DNA of 64,000 nt from Ruegeria arenilitoris (GTDB lineage: Bacteria > Pseudomonadota > Alphaproteobacteria > Rhodobacterales > Rhodobacteraceae). The stretch covers positions 55,874 through 119,873 of the forward strand of contig NZ_WQHP01000011.1 of assembly GCF_013035315.1 (NCBI RefSeq). The letters are read 5' to 3'. The position numbers and the translations under genes were made by a program. Positions 9,101 through 18,096 of the stretch are shown one piece after another. Every line of letters begins with the position of its first letter. Position 1 is the first letter of the stretch. The notes beneath the pieces are model-generated. The model made no database searches, was not told the origin of the DNA, and saw only the letters and a program-made list of their open reading frames with translations.

Positions 9101-9619
9101 ATGAAAGTCACGCGCAACACCCCGGACCAGTTGATCCTGTCCAACACGCCCTGGTTTATCGGCATCTCCCTGGTCTTCTTCATCCTGTGTTTTGTTGGCG
9201 CTGGTCTTTTCATGGCCAGCGAAGGCGGCGAAGGCATTCTGTTCGGCCTTTTCTTTGCCGTGTTCGGCGGCGGTATGGGGATCGGCGCTTTTTGCGCCTT
9301 TGTGCGGCGCGTTCAGGTCATATTGGATCGACCCGGCAACAGCATTCTGATCCGCCGCCAATCCGTCTTTGGCTATGACACAGTAGAACATCTGCTTTCA
9401 AACCTGTCCCATGCCGAGGTTGAGACCACCACCTCGCGCCGCGACAGGACCACCTCCAAGATGCACCGTCCCGTTCTGATCCTGGAAAAGGGCATGAGTA
9501 CAGGCCGCCACCCGATTGTCGAAGCCTATGTCAGCGGACGCGGGGCGCAACGGCTGGTGGATGCTGTCAATGAGTGGCTTCCGGCCCGAGCGGTTGACTC
9601 TGACAGCCAATCGGCCTAA
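9101..9619 (+). CDS. Membrane protein of unknown function, two membrane helices
   Basis: The 172-aa protein has two adjacent hydrophobic segments around residues 19-40 and 45-68, the second rich in glycine and phenylalanine, then a soluble C-terminal half with a YVSGRGAQRLVDAVNEWL helix. The overall look resembles small PH-domain-like membrane proteins of alphaproteobacteria, but I do not recognise a named family. It is monocistronic and ends before a terminator hairpin. Confidence 0.7.
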   Translation: MKVTRNTPDQLILSNTPWFIGISLVFFILCFVGAGLFMASEGGEGILFGLFFAVFGGGMGIGAFCAFVRRVQVILDRPGNSILIRRQSVFGYDTVEHLLSNLSHAEVETTTSRRDRTTSKMHRPVLILEKGMSTGRHPIVEAYVSGRGAQRLVDAVNEWLPARAVDSDSQSA

Positions 9620-9678
9620 AGCCCCGTTCAAACATCCGGAAGCGTATGATCTTCCGGTCCCTTGAGTCGTTCAGGGAT

Positions 9679-9716
9679 CGCCCCCCACCAGCGAGTTTCG
9701 CCCGTGGGGGCGTTTG
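9679..9716 (+). terminator. Terminator-like hairpin before ffh
   Basis: CGCCCCCCAC pairs with GTGGGGGCG (9704-9712) over a 15-nt loop and is followed by TTTGT. It separates the membrane-protein gene from ffh. Confidence 0.55.
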
Positions 9717-9781
9717 TGCATTTGACCGGCGCATCCTATCTAGGAGACGCCACCAGATAACCGGCTAAGGAGGCCGAAGGC

Positions 9782-11287
9782 ATGTTTGAAAATCTATCCG
9801 AACGCCTCTCTGGCGTCTTTGATCGGCTGACCAAACAGGGTGCTCTGTCCGAAGAAGACGTCAAAACCGCCCTGCGAGAGGTTCGGGTTGCGCTGCTTGA
9901 GGCTGACGTCTCGCTGCCGGTTGCCCGCGAATTCGTTAAGAAGGTGCAGGATCAGGCCACCGGTCAGGCCGTGACCAAATCGGTCACGCCCGGTCAGCAG
10001 GTCGTCAAGATCGTGCATGACGCACTGGTCGACGTGCTACGCGGTGAAGAAGACCCCGGTGCACTGAAGATCGACAACCCACCTGCCCCGATCCTGATGG
10101 TTGGTCTACAGGGCTCGGGCAAGACGACGACCACCGGTAAGCTCGCCAAACGTCTGAAAGAGAAAGAGGGCAAAAAGGTCCTGATGGCCTCGCTCGACGT
10201 CTATCGCCCGGCGGCGATGGATCAGCTGGCCGTTCTGGGTACTCAGGTCGGCGTCGACACCCTGCCGATCGTGCCCGGTCAGAAACCCGTCGATATCGCC
10301 AAGCGTGCCAAGCAACAAGCGACGCTGGGCGGATATGACGTCTACATGCTCGACACCGCGGGCCGTCTGCACATCGACGAAGTCCTGATGGACGAGGTTG
10401 AGCAGGTCCGCAACGCGGTCGATCCGCGCGAGACCCTTCTGGTTGTCGACGGCCTGACCGGTCAGGTCGCCGTTGAAGTGGCCGAAGAGTTCGACGCCAA
10501 AGTCGGCATCTCGGGCGTGGTCCTGACCCGGATGGACGGCGACGGCCGCGGCGGTGCGGCGCTGTCGATGCGCGCGGTCACCGGCAAGCCGATCCGCTTT
10601 GTCGGTCTGGGCGAGAAGATGGACGCGCTTGAGACCTTCGAGCCGGACCGGATTGCGGGACGTATTCTGGGCATGGGCGACATCGTTGCCCTGGTTGAAA
10701 AAGCCCAGGAAACGATGGAGATGGAACAGACCGAGCGCATGATGAAGCGCATGGTCAAAGGTCAGTTCAACATGAACGACCTGAAAATGCAGCTGGAGCA
10801 GATGATCCAGATGGGCGGCATGCAGGGCATGATGGGCATGATGCCGGGCATGGGCAAGATGGCCAAGCAGATGGATCAGGCCGGTCTGGACGACAAGATC
10901 CTGCGCCAGCAGATCGCTATGATCCAGTCGATGACCAAACGCGAACGCGCCAACCCGCAGCTGCTGCAGGCCAGCCGTAAGAAACGGATTGCGGCAGGTT
11001 CGGGGATGGAGGTCAGCGACCTCAACAAGCTGCTCAAGATGCACCGGCAGATGTCGGACATGATGAAGAAGATGGGCAAGATGGGCAAAGGCAAGATGCT
11101 GAAACAGGCCATGAAAGGCATGTTTGGCAAAGGCGGCCCCTCGCCCGAGGAAATGGCGGCAGGCATGGACCCCAAGGCGCTGGAACAGGCGGCAAAGGCG
11201 ATGGGCGGCAAGATGCCCGGCATGCCCGGTATGGGCGGCGGCATGGCTTTGCCTCCGGGCCTCAGCGGGTTTGGCAAGAAGAAGTAA
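9782..11287 (+). CDS. ffh: Signal recognition particle GTPase Ffh
   Basis: This 501-aa SRP54 protein targets nascent membrane proteins to FtsY and the translocon. Order of domains: N bundle (1-85), G domain with P-loop GLQGSGKTTTTGKL (about 109-122), DTAGRL and TRMDGDGRGGAAL, then the M domain from about residue 300, very methionine-rich (MIQMGGMQGMMGMMPGMGK). A perfect AAGGAGG site precedes the ATG. It heads the translation block that continues to rpsP. Confidence 0.97.
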   Translation: MFENLSERLSGVFDRLTKQGALSEEDVKTALREVRVALLEADVSLPVAREFVKKVQDQATGQAVTKSVTPGQQVVKIVHDALVDVLRGEEDPGALKIDNPPAPILMVGLQGSGKTTTTGKLAKRLKEKEGKKVLMASLDVYRPAAMDQLAVLGTQVGVDTLPIVPGQKPVDIAKRAKQQATLGGYDVYMLDTAGRLHIDEVLMDEVEQVRNAVDPRETLLVVDGLTGQVAVEVAEEFDAKVGISGVVLTRMDGDGRGGAALSMRAVTGKPIRFVGLGEKMDALETFEPDRIAGRILGMGDIVALVEKAQETMEMEQTERMMKRMVKGQFNMNDLKMQLEQMIQMGGMQGMMGMMPGMGKMAKQMDQAGLDDKILRQQIAMIQSMTKRERANPQLLQASRKKRIAAGSGMEVSDLNKLLKMHRQMSDMMKKMGKMGKGKMLKQAMKGMFGKGGPSPEEMAAGMDPKALEQAAKAMGGKMPGMPGMGGGMALPPGLSGFGKKK

Positions 11288-11344
11288 CGTGGCTTTCGTC
11301 CCCTGCATATCCCTGCGCGCATGCGCCAAACCGGAGGTTCTGCA

Positions 11345-11935
11345 ATGACCTTCCGGTTCGAAGCTGCGCCGAATGCTCAGGGGGCGGAACTGGCCGCTCG
11401 GGTGGCAAGTGCCGTCCCGACGCTGGAAACCGAGCGTCTCGTTCTGCGCGCGCCGCAATTGTCGGATTTCGACACCTATGCCCGGATCGTTGCCAGCCCG
11501 CGCGCGCGGTATCTGACGGTTATGACGCGCGAGGATGCGTGGTATGATTTCGCACAGATGGTCGCCATCTGGTCGCTGCGCGGCCACGGCATGTGGTCGG
11601 TCTGCGCCAAGGGCAATGCACAGTTGCTGGGTTTTGTCGTTCTCGGGTTCGAGCCCGAAGACCCTGAGCCAGAACTCGGCTTCATTTTCACCGAAGCCGG
11701 TGAAGGACATGGCTACGCGTTTGAAGCCGCCTCTGCCGCGCGGGATTTTGCATTCGACCAACTCGGTTGGGATACGCTGGCCAGTTTTGTTGTCAAAGGC
11801 AACGAACGCTCTGCGCGGTTGGCGGAACGGCTTGGCGCTTTTGTTGAACGTGAAATTGTAGAAGAGGACGGCGTTACTCTGGTCTATCGCCACCTCTCAG
11901 CCGACGGCGACGGCGGGATGGAGGCATACGCATGA
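11345..11935 (+). CDS. GNAT acetyltransferase, RimJ/RimL type
   Basis: The protein is 196 aa from ATG 11345, set by GGAGG 9 nt upstream. TERLVLRAPQLSDFD and the late GNERSARLAERLGA are the ends of the Acetyltransf_3 fold, which N-acetylates protein N-termini or small molecules using acetyl-CoA. Its stop overlaps the next GNAT (ATGA). The two proteins look like tandem paralogues. Confidence 0.87.
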   Translation: MTFRFEAAPNAQGAELAARVASAVPTLETERLVLRAPQLSDFDTYARIVASPRARYLTVMTREDAWYDFAQMVAIWSLRGHGMWSVCAKGNAQLLGFVVLGFEPEDPEPELGFIFTEAGEGHGYAFEAASAARDFAFDQLGWDTLASFVVKGNERSARLAERLGAFVEREIVEEDGVTLVYRHLSADGDGGMEAYA

Positions 11936-12483
11936 CCTCGTACACCATTCCTACCGTTGAAACCGAAAACCTGATCCTGCGCGCTCCGCATGAAGACGAC
12001 CTGCCTGCGATGACGGCTTTCTTTGCGTCCGAGCGCAGCCAAATGGTCGGCGGCCCAAAAACCCCGCTCGAAGCTTGGCGGTCTCTGCTGGGCCGGTTCG
12101 GGCATTGGGCCATCATGGGCTATGGCGGGTGGCACGTCGTCGAAAAGGCCAGCGGAGCTTTCGCAGGCTGGACGGGGATCATTAACGCGCCGGGCTGGGA
12201 CGAACCCGAATTGGGATGGGTTGTGTTCGAAGGGTTTGAAGGCAAAGGCATCGCCTTCGAAGCGGCAACCGCCGCCCGCGCCTATGCCGCCCGGCATCAG
12301 GGTATCAATGCCCCGATCTCATACATCGCCCACAACAACGACCGCTCGCGCGCGCTGGCCGAACGGCTTGGTGCAACCTATGAGCGCGAAGGCGAAGTCG
12401 TGGGCACAAGCTGTCAGGTCTGGCGGCATCCGAAACTTGAACTCACTGATCCTGCTTTGACCACCGAAAGGACCGGCCAATGA
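11932..12483 (+). CDS. GNAT acetyltransferase, RimJ/RimL type (tandem paralogue)
   Basis: The 183-aa acetyltransferase follows the same plan as its neighbour: TENLILRAPHEDDL at the N-terminus, the acetyl-CoA-binding GFEGKGIAFEAATAARAYA around residues 101-119, and NNDRSRALAERLGA near 139. It overlaps both flanking genes by 4 nt (ATGA), so translation is probably coupled through the chorismate mutase gene. Target unknown. Confidence 0.88.
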   Translation: MTSYTIPTVETENLILRAPHEDDLPAMTAFFASERSQMVGGPKTPLEAWRSLLGRFGHWAIMGYGGWHVVEKASGAFAGWTGIINAPGWDEPELGWVVFEGFEGKGIAFEAATAARAYAARHQGINAPISYIAHNNDRSRALAERLGATYEREGEVVGTSCQVWRHPKLELTDPALTTERTGQ

Positions 12484-12776
12484 ACAACCCCGTCACACGG
12501 GCTGCGACGTTGCTGAAAGAGCATCGTGAAAGCATCGACCGGCTGGACGCGATCCTCGTCTATACCCTGGGCGAACGGTTCAAGCACACACAGGCCGTTG
12601 GCAAGCTCAAGGCCGAACACGACCTTCCCCCGTCCGATCCCTCGCGCGAGGCAGCGCAGATCGCACGGCTTGAAGACCTGGCGGAAAAGGCCGATCTGGA
12701 CCCCGATTTCGCCAAGGCTTTCCTGAATTTCATCATTCAGGAAGTCATCCGACACCACAAGAAACACCAGAACTAA
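12480..12776 (+). CDS. Chorismate mutase, AroQ class
   Basis: The 98-aa all-helical protein carries the AroQ residues ESIDRLDAILVYTLGERFK and AVGKLKAEHDLPPSDPSREA, the same arrangement as in E. coli P-protein mutase domains. The reaction converts chorismate to prephenate for Phe and Tyr synthesis. It lacks a fused dehydratase. It is translationally coupled to the upstream GNAT and sits just before rpsP. Confidence 0.92.
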   Translation: MNNPVTRAATLLKEHRESIDRLDAILVYTLGERFKHTQAVGKLKAEHDLPPSDPSREAAQIARLEDLAEKADLDPDFAKAFLNFIIQEVIRHHKKHQN

Positions 12777-12818
12777 ACCGGTGAACTACCGGATACGCCA
12801 TTCAAAGGAGATACCACC

Positions 12819-13208
12819 ATGGCAATGAAAATTCGTCTCGCCCGCGGCGGCTCGAAAAAGCGTCCCTTCTACCGCATCGTGGCTGCTGACAGCCGCATGC
12901 CGCGCGACGGCCGTTTCATCGAGAAACTGGGCACCTACAACCCGCTGCTGCCGAAAGACAGCGAAGAGCGCGTGAAAATGAACATGGAACGCGTTCAGTA
13001 CTGGCTGGACCAGGGCGCTCAGCCCACCGACCGTATCGCACGCATGCTGGAAGCAGCAGGCACCCGCGAAAAAGCCGAGCGCAACAACCCCAACAAGGGT
13101 ACCCCGGGCAAGAAAGCTCAGGAACGCGCTGAAGAGAAAGCTGCAAAAGTTGCTGAAGCGGCCGAAGCTGCAGCTGCACCGGCTGAAGAAGCTGCGGCAG
13201 AAGAATAA
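12819..13208 (+). CDS. rpsP: 30S ribosomal protein S16
   Basis: The first 80 residues are canonical S16 ([36 protein letters not shown] only mildly from the usual). The C-terminus is extended to 129 aa by an Ala/Glu/Lys-rich tail, usual in alphaproteobacteria. AAGGAG precedes the ATG. It starts the rpsP-bluB-rimM-trmD run. Confidence 0.96.
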   Translation: MAMKIRLARGGSKKRPFYRIVAADSRMPRDGRFIEKLGTYNPLLPKDSEERVKMNMERVQYWLDQGAQPTDRIARMLEAAGTREKAERNNPNKGTPGKKAQERAEEKAAKVAEAAEAAAAPAEEAAAEE

Positions 13209-13220
13209 GCAGGCGGTCGC

Positions 13221-13856
13221 GTGCAGGATCAGACTTTCACCGACGATTTTCGCACGCAGTTCGAACTGCTGATGCGGCTCCGGCGCGATGTGCGCCGGTT
13301 CCGAACAGACCCAGTGGACGAGGCGGTGCTGATGCGCTGCCTCGACACGTTTCGACTGGCCCCCTCTGTGGGGCTCAGCGAACCCTGGCGCGTTGTTCGC
13401 GTCGAAAGCGAAGCGGCACGCGCTGCGGCGCTGAAGAATTTCCAAAACGCCAATGAACAGGCCCTGGCAGGCTATTCCGGCGACAAGGCGCTGAAATACA
13501 GCCGCCTGAAACTGTCCGGCATGCAGGAAGCGCCCGTCCAACTGGCTGTGTTCTCGGACGAGAGCACAAACAAAGGCCTTGGCCTGGGTGCGGGCACGAT
13601 GCCTGAAATGCGTCGCTATTCGGTCGTCGCCGCGATCACCTTGTTCTGGCTGGCCCTGAGGGCCGAAGGGCTTGGCCTGGGTTGGGTTTCGATCCTGGAT
13701 CCCGAACAGATGAAACGCGACTTGGATGTACCGGACGATTGGTCTCTAGTCGGTTACTACTGCGTGGGCTGGCCCGAAGAGATGTCGGAACGACCCGAGC
13801 TTGAGCGCGCAGGCTGGGAAAAGCGCAACGCGCGTTTGCATCTGGAAACACGATAA
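13221..13856 (+). CDS. bluB: 5,6-dimethylbenzimidazole synthase BluB
   Basis: The 211-aa nitroreductase-fold protein breaks down FMNH2 to make the lower ligand of vitamin B12. Signatures visible: RRDVRRFRTDPVDEAVL near residue 20, APSVGLSEPWRVV near residue 48, and the long helix with AEGLGLGWVSILDP near 150. The start is GTG at 13221, 12 nt after rpsP. No other cobalamin gene is nearby, so its place inside a ribosomal operon is odd, though the protein match is good. Confidence 0.88.
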   Translation: MQDQTFTDDFRTQFELLMRLRRDVRRFRTDPVDEAVLMRCLDTFRLAPSVGLSEPWRVVRVESEAARAAALKNFQNANEQALAGYSGDKALKYSRLKLSGMQEAPVQLAVFSDESTNKGLGLGAGTMPEMRRYSVVAAITLFWLALRAEGLGLGWVSILDPEQMKRDLDVPDDWSLVGYYCVGWPEEMSERPELERAGWEKRNARLHLETR

Positions 13857-13862
13857 AATCAG

Positions 13863-14012
13863 ATGTTTGGACTGATACGGCTTCCCATCCTTTTGCTGAT
13901 CGCATTTATTGTCGGAGTATTTTTCGAACGCTCGAACCAGCGCGAGGCGTGCGCCGCGCGCGGCGATTGGCAGGACGGGCTATGTGTGACGACGGAAGGG
14001 CCAAATGACTGA
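13863..14012 (+). CDS. 49-aa single-span membrane protein between bluB and rimM
   Basis: The frame runs from ATG 13863 to TGA 14012 and overlaps the rimM start by 8 nt. A hydrophobic helix (residues 4-20) is followed by [11 protein letters not shown], then two cysteines (Cys30 and Cys41) around an ARGDWQDGL segment. The charge step after the helix and the conserved-looking spacing suggest a real small protein; similar short proteins occur at this place in other roseobacters as far as I recall. The ribosome site is weak. Function unknown. Confidence 0.65.
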   Translation: MFGLIRLPILLLIAFIVGVFFERSNQREACAARGDWQDGLCVTTEGPND

Positions 14013-14508
14013 TCTGATCTGCGTGGGCACCCTTGCCGGGTCATACGGCGTGCGTGGGGAAGTGCGGTTAAAAAGCTATTGCGCCATCCCCGAAGACATC
14101 GAAGCCTATTCGCCGCTGACTGATGAGCACGGCAAGGAGCGCTATCCGCTGGTCCTGACCAAGGCGATCAAGAACGGTTTTGCCGCCCGTCTGGGCGGTG
14201 TTGAGACCAAGGAACAGGCCGACGAGTTGAAGGGCCTGCGCCTGTTTGCCCGGCGTGACCAGCTGCCATCTTTGCCGGATGATGAATTCTACCACACCGA
14301 TCTGATCGGACTTGAGGTTTACGACACAGGCGGCGCATTGCTGGGCCGGGTTAAGTCGGTGCAGAACCACGGCGCCACGGACCTGCTGGAACTGCATGGA
14401 CCGGGTTTGAAAGCCACCGTATTGCTGCCCTTTACGCTGGAGGCTGTTCCAACGGTCGACCTGGACAAAGGCCGCATTATCGCGGACCCGCCCGAAGGGC
14501 TCATCTGA
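14005..14508 (+). CDS. rimM: Ribosome maturation factor RimM
   Basis: RimM binds S19 and helps 16S rRNA processing and 30S assembly. The 167-aa protein shows [20 protein letters not shown] at the start, the [14 protein letters not shown] linker near residue 94, and the PRC-barrel ending [19 protein letters not shown] and ADPPEGL. Its last base is the first base of the next gene's ATG (TGATG). Confidence 0.95.
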   Translation: MTDLICVGTLAGSYGVRGEVRLKSYCAIPEDIEAYSPLTDEHGKERYPLVLTKAIKNGFAARLGGVETKEQADELKGLRLFARRDQLPSLPDDEFYHTDLIGLEVYDTGGALLGRVKSVQNHGATDLLELHGPGLKATVLLPFTLEAVPTVDLDKGRIIADPPEGLI

Positions 14509-15323
14509 TGCGGCGCGTTCTGCTGCATTTGGGATTTCACAAGACCGGGACCACTGCGGCACAGTCGTTTCTATATGAAAACCGCGAGCTGATCTGGCCG
14601 CATTTTGCCCTGATGTTGCCCTACAAGACGCGCAAGCTTGGCTTGTCGAATGCCGCTACACGGCACTCCATCTACGGCACGCTTGGCACGCTGTCCGATT
14701 TCAGCACGCAACTGCGGGATTATCTGGCCACGCGAAATTTTGGCACGCGGCGCGGTCTGATCCTGAGCGAAGAGAATTTCAGTGGCCTGCGTCCCAGCCG
14801 AAACATCGACCAGGGCTATGCAGCAGCGCCGGATCTGGCCGCCTGTGTCGTTGACGCCATTCGGGACCGGTTCGCAGGTCAGGAGGTCGACATCACGATC
14901 TACCTGTCCCTGCGCCAGCGCGGTTCCTGGCTGCGCAGCCTTTGGGCGCATGACCTTGAAAGAACGCGCGAGGTCCAGGATTTTGAGGCGTTCCGCGCGA
15001 ACATGGATCACCTGCCTTCGCTTGAGGACACCGTTGAAGACATCCGCAAAAAGCTGCCCTCGGTCAGTGTCACCGAAGACTGGCTGGAAGAGATGCAGTT
15101 GCGCCGCTTTGGCTCTGGCACGCCCTTTGCCGACTTCCTGAATTTGCCACGGGAAAAAGCCGGGCAGCTGGTGCCGCCCGCCAAGATCAACACGCGCCTG
15201 CCCGAAGAAGTGCTGGCCGAGTTGCTGAATCTGAACCGATCCCGACTGGACGAGGCCGCTCTGACCCGGCAAAAGGCCGGCATAATTGAACAGGCAAAAA
15301 ACGCGATGGTCAGCACGACATGA
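14508..15323 (+). CDS. Sulfotransferase-like protein inside the rimM-trmD operon
   Basis: The 271-aa protein begins HLGFHKTGTTAAQSFL (residues 6-21), a P-loop-like 5'-phosphosulfate-binding motif of PAPS sulfotransferases. A GLILSEENFSG motif follows near residue 83, and YLSLRQRGSWLRSLWAH near 135 occupies the place of the 3'-phosphate site. It is coupled to rimM (TGATG) and trmD (ATGA). Acceptor unknown; it may equally be a divergent member without activity. Confidence 0.7.
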   Translation: MRRVLLHLGFHKTGTTAAQSFLYENRELIWPHFALMLPYKTRKLGLSNAATRHSIYGTLGTLSDFSTQLRDYLATRNFGTRRGLILSEENFSGLRPSRNIDQGYAAAPDLAACVVDAIRDRFAGQEVDITIYLSLRQRGSWLRSLWAHDLERTREVQDFEAFRANMDHLPSLEDTVEDIRKKLPSVSVTEDWLEEMQLRRFGSGTPFADFLNLPREKAGQLVPPAKINTRLPEEVLAELLNLNRSRLDEAALTRQKAGIIEQAKNAMVSTT

Positions 15324-16123
15324 CAGACAAGCCAGGTAAATCCCACGGACGCAAAGCAATCCGGCCCACGCTCAAGCCGCGCGAATTGCTGACCCCGACC
15401 CCAGATTTGCACGGGGTCTGGAAGGCCAAGATCATCACCCTGTTTCCCTCGGCCTTTCCCGGGGTTCTGGGCGAAAGCCTGACCGGTAAAGCCTTGCAAG
15501 AGGGCCTGTGGCAGCTGGAAACCGTGGACCTGCGCCAGTTCGGCGTGGGCAAGCATCGCAATGTCGACGATACGCCTGCAGGCGGCGGCGCAGGCATGGT
15601 GCTGCGCGCCGATGTGTTGGGCGAAGCCATCGAACACACAATGGCCGGCATTCAGGGTAATTGGCCGCTGATCTACCTAAGCCCGCGCGGTCGACGGATG
15701 GACCAACGCATGATGCAGAACCTCGCGCGCTGCGATGGGATGACGCTGCTCTGCGGCCGCTTCGAAGGTGTCGACGAGCGTGTGCTGGAGCATTATGGCG
15801 TTCAGGAAGTCAGCTTGGGCGACTTTGTAATGACCGGCGGCGAAATCGCGGCGCAGGCCCTGATCGACGCGACCGTAAGGTTGATCCCCGGCGTCCTGGG
15901 CAACCAGACCTCGGCGGAAGAAGAGAGCTTTTCGTCGGGCCTGTTGGAACACCCGCAGTACACTCGACCAGCGGAATGGAAAGGCCGCCCGATCCCAGAT
16001 ATCCTGATGTCCGGCCACCATGGCCGTATAGCCGACTGGCGCCATCAAATGTCCGAGCAGATCACCCGTGAACGGCGTCCGGACCTTTGGGACAGCTACC
16101 GGAAAAAAACCGACAGCGACTAA
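15320..16123 (+). CDS. trmD: tRNA (guanine-N1)-methyltransferase TrmD
   Basis: TrmD puts m1G at position 37 of tRNA, preventing frameshifts. The 267-aa protein has an N-terminal extension of about 34 residues before the canonical KAKIITLFPSAFPGVLGES. The knotted SAM site is clear: DDTPAGGGAGMVL, CGRFEGVDERVLEHY, VSLGDFVMTGGEIAAQ and LIPGVLGN. It starts in ATGA overlap with the preceding gene, which supports the long start; the extension is usual in this group. Confidence 0.95.
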   Translation: MTDKPGKSHGRKAIRPTLKPRELLTPTPDLHGVWKAKIITLFPSAFPGVLGESLTGKALQEGLWQLETVDLRQFGVGKHRNVDDTPAGGGAGMVLRADVLGEAIEHTMAGIQGNWPLIYLSPRGRRMDQRMMQNLARCDGMTLLCGRFEGVDERVLEHYGVQEVSLGDFVMTGGEIAAQALIDATVRLIPGVLGNQTSAEEESFSSGLLEHPQYTRPAEWKGRPIPDILMSGHHGRIADWRHQMSEQITRERRPDLWDSYRKKTDSD

Positions 16124-16920
16124 CCCCCCGCCTTCCAACGTGCCCAAATCTCGGGCGGGCCGTTAAACGTGTTGATGTCCACTTTGCCCTGAACGCCCGG
16201 TACCAGGCCGGTGCCCGTGTATTGCCAGAATCGCCAAACAGCCTTCGGGTAGACATTGCGAGGGTGCCCGGCGACCGAGCGCAGCCAGAACTCTGTCTTG
16301 GGTAGGCGGCCGATATCAGTGTCACCGTAGAAATCCACGGTCGTGTAGACTATTGGACGGCGGCCATAATGACGCTCAAGAATGTTCAGGAAACGCTGAG
16401 CCTCGGCGCGAACCGTCGCGCCATCAGGTCGTATGGTGCATGTCTTGGAATGCGGCGTCCACTCCATGTCCAGCACGTGCGGCAGGTCCGCGCCTTTCGG
16501 CACGTTCTCGATGAACCATTTGGCCTGTTCATGTGCTGGGCGACAGAAATAGTAGTAGTGATAAGCACCCCAGGGCACTCCCGCTGCCTGCGCGCCGGTG
16601 CGGTGGTCATCGAACATCGGGTCGGCGACATCCCCGCCTTCGGTTGCTTTGATAAAGACGAAGCTGACCCCAGACGCCTTGGCCCTGCGCCAGTCGATCG
16701 GCCCCTGCCAGCGTGAAACGTCCAGCCCATGCACCGGGTAGTGACCGGGATGCCTCCCCTCCCACGGATGCGGGTCCGCATCGCCGAACTTGGGGAAGAT
16801 AACTGAGGGCGACGTAGTGCTGAGGAATGCCTTCGCCTCAACCTGCTGTGGTGGAGGGCTGCTTCGACCGCAAGACAGGGTCGCAAAGGCCATAACAGCC
16901 AGCATCAAAGCTGTACGCAT
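16120..16920 (-). CDS. Glycoside hydrolase family 25 lysozyme-like lipoprotein
   Basis: The protein is 266 aa from ATG 16920 (AGGA upstream). A lipoprotein signal ends LSCGRS (Cys17). The catalytic domain contains GLDVSRWQGPIDW (first acid), FVFIKATEGGDVADP, GAYHYYYFCRP and HVLDMEWTP (DxE motif), as in GH25 muramidases. It probably trims peptidoglycan in the periplasm. It overlaps trmD by 4 nt tail-to-tail, splitting trmD from rplS. Confidence 0.9.
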   Translation of the reverse strand: MRTALMLAVMAFATLSCGRSSPPPQQVEAKAFLSTTSPSVIFPKFGDADPHPWEGRHPGHYPVHGLDVSRWQGPIDWRRAKASGVSFVFIKATEGGDVADPMFDDHRTGAQAAGVPWGAYHYYYFCRPAHEQAKWFIENVPKGADLPHVLDMEWTPHSKTCTIRPDGATVRAEAQRFLNILERHYGRRPIVYTTVDFYGDTDIGRLPKTEFWLRSVAGHPRNVYPKAVWRFWQYTGTGLVPGVQGKVDINTFNGPPEIWARWKAGG

Positions 16921-17300
16921 GGTAAGGTCCTGTTCTAAATCTCTGCTCTTGTAATTCCCTCCAGAATGCCTGATCCGCGCCACAAGGCAACGGTGTTGTC
17001 CTTGGGTGGCGAAATCCCACCGTCGAAACCCTGAATTTTATGGCGATTCAGGCTTGATCCCTGCGCACAAAGCCCGTAAAGCAGCGCAATCCGGTGCCGC
17101 GACATGCGACTCCGGTGTTTTGGTTTGAAATATGTCGTGACGCCCGGCTTTCTTCGGCCCCGGCGCGGCAGTGCAGACCAGACATAAGGAACATTCGATC
17201 TGACCTCTGGCGGGCTGTACGCAGGACCCGGTGAAGACCAAGAGCTCTCAGCCCGTGCTTAACTTCGTGGACCAACCACGAGCAGATAGGAGTAACTGCG
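16921..17300. other. Gene-free region with the rplS leader
   Basis: These 380 nt separate the lysozyme start from rplS. No convincing reading frame is present. A small hairpin, CGTGG-accaa-CCACG (17266-17280), ends 6 nt before the TAGGAGT ribosome site of rplS and could influence its translation. Promoters for both divergent genes should lie here; I cannot place them reliably. Confidence 0.5.
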
Positions 17301-17684
17301 ATGGACCTGATCGCACAGCTTGAGGCGGAACAGATTGCCGCCCTGGGGAAAGACATCCCCGATTTCAAAGCCGGTGACACCATCCGTGTCGGCTTTAAAG
17401 TGACCGAAGGGTCGCGTACCCGTGTGCAGAACTACGAAGGCGTCTGCATCGCGCGCAAAGGTGGCAGCGGCATCGCCGGTTCGTTCACCGTCCGCAAGAT
17501 TTCGTTTGGCGAAGGCGTGGAGCGTGTGTTCCCGCTGCATTCGACCAACATCGACAGCATCACTGTTGTCCGCCGTGGCCGCGTTCGTCGCGCCAAACTG
17601 TACTACCTGCGCTCGCGTCGTGGTAAATCCGCGCGTATCGCAGAGGTTACCAACTACAAGCCCAAGGCCGGCGCCGAGGCGTAA
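17301..17684 (+). CDS. rplS: 50S ribosomal protein L19
   Basis: The 127-aa protein is canonical L19: [52 protein letters not shown] and the basic [17 protein letters not shown]. It lies at the 30S-50S interface. GGAGT precedes the ATG. It is followed after 11 nt by rpmE. Confidence 0.97.
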   Translation: MDLIAQLEAEQIAALGKDIPDFKAGDTIRVGFKVTEGSRTRVQNYEGVCIARKGGSGIAGSFTVRKISFGEGVERVFPLHSTNIDSITVVRRGRVRRAKLYYLRSRRGKSARIAEVTNYKPKAGAEA

Positions 17685-17695
17685 GGAGCGGAAAG

Positions 17696-17917
17696 ATGAA
17701 AAAAGACATCCATCCCGATTATCACGTCATCAACGTCAAAATGACCGATGGCACCGTAGTTCAGATGAAATCCACCTGGGGCGCCGAGGGCGACCAGCTG
17801 GCTCTGGAAATCGACCCCTCCTCGCACCCCGCGTGGACCGGTGGTTCGTCGCGCCTGATGGACGCCGGCGGCCGCGTGTCGAAGTTCAAGAAGAAATACG
17901 AAGGTCTGGGCTTCTAA
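17696..17917 (+). CDS. rpmE: 50S ribosomal protein L31
   Basis: The 73-aa protein begins [19 protein letters not shown]. It has no cysteines, so it is the zinc-independent (C-minus) type. AGGAGC lies before the ATG. It is transcribed with rplS and followed by a strong terminator. Confidence 0.95.
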   Translation: MKKDIHPDYHVINVKMTDGTVVQMKSTWGAEGDQLALEIDPSSHPAWTGGSSRLMDAGGRVSKFKKKYEGLGF

Positions 17918-17937
17918 GCCTAACCGGGTTGAATTGC

Positions 17938-17965
17938 GAAAGGCCGCCCTTGGGGCGGCCTTTTA
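17938..17965 (+). terminator. Intrinsic terminator of rplS-rpmE
   Basis: AAAGGCCGCCC pairs with GGGGCGGCCTTTT over a short TT(G) loop and ends in a T run, 20 nt after the rpmE stop. Confidence 0.85.
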
Positions 17966-18096
17966 CGTTTTTGGACCGTCGACACCAACAGCGAACCTGC
18001 GAAATTTGGCCCGGCGTCAGGGATGATTTCGAGTGACGGCGAAAGATGCTAAACTGAGCAGCGAATGTCCAACTCAGCCGTCGGAGGCCCCGGAAC

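Noticed and set aside
10106..11893. A 595-codon open frame on the minus strand across ffh and the first GNAT gene.
   Set aside because: It is the mirror of a high-GC, methionine-rich gene (His/Leu-rich translation) and lacks any domain; ffh is certain on the other strand.
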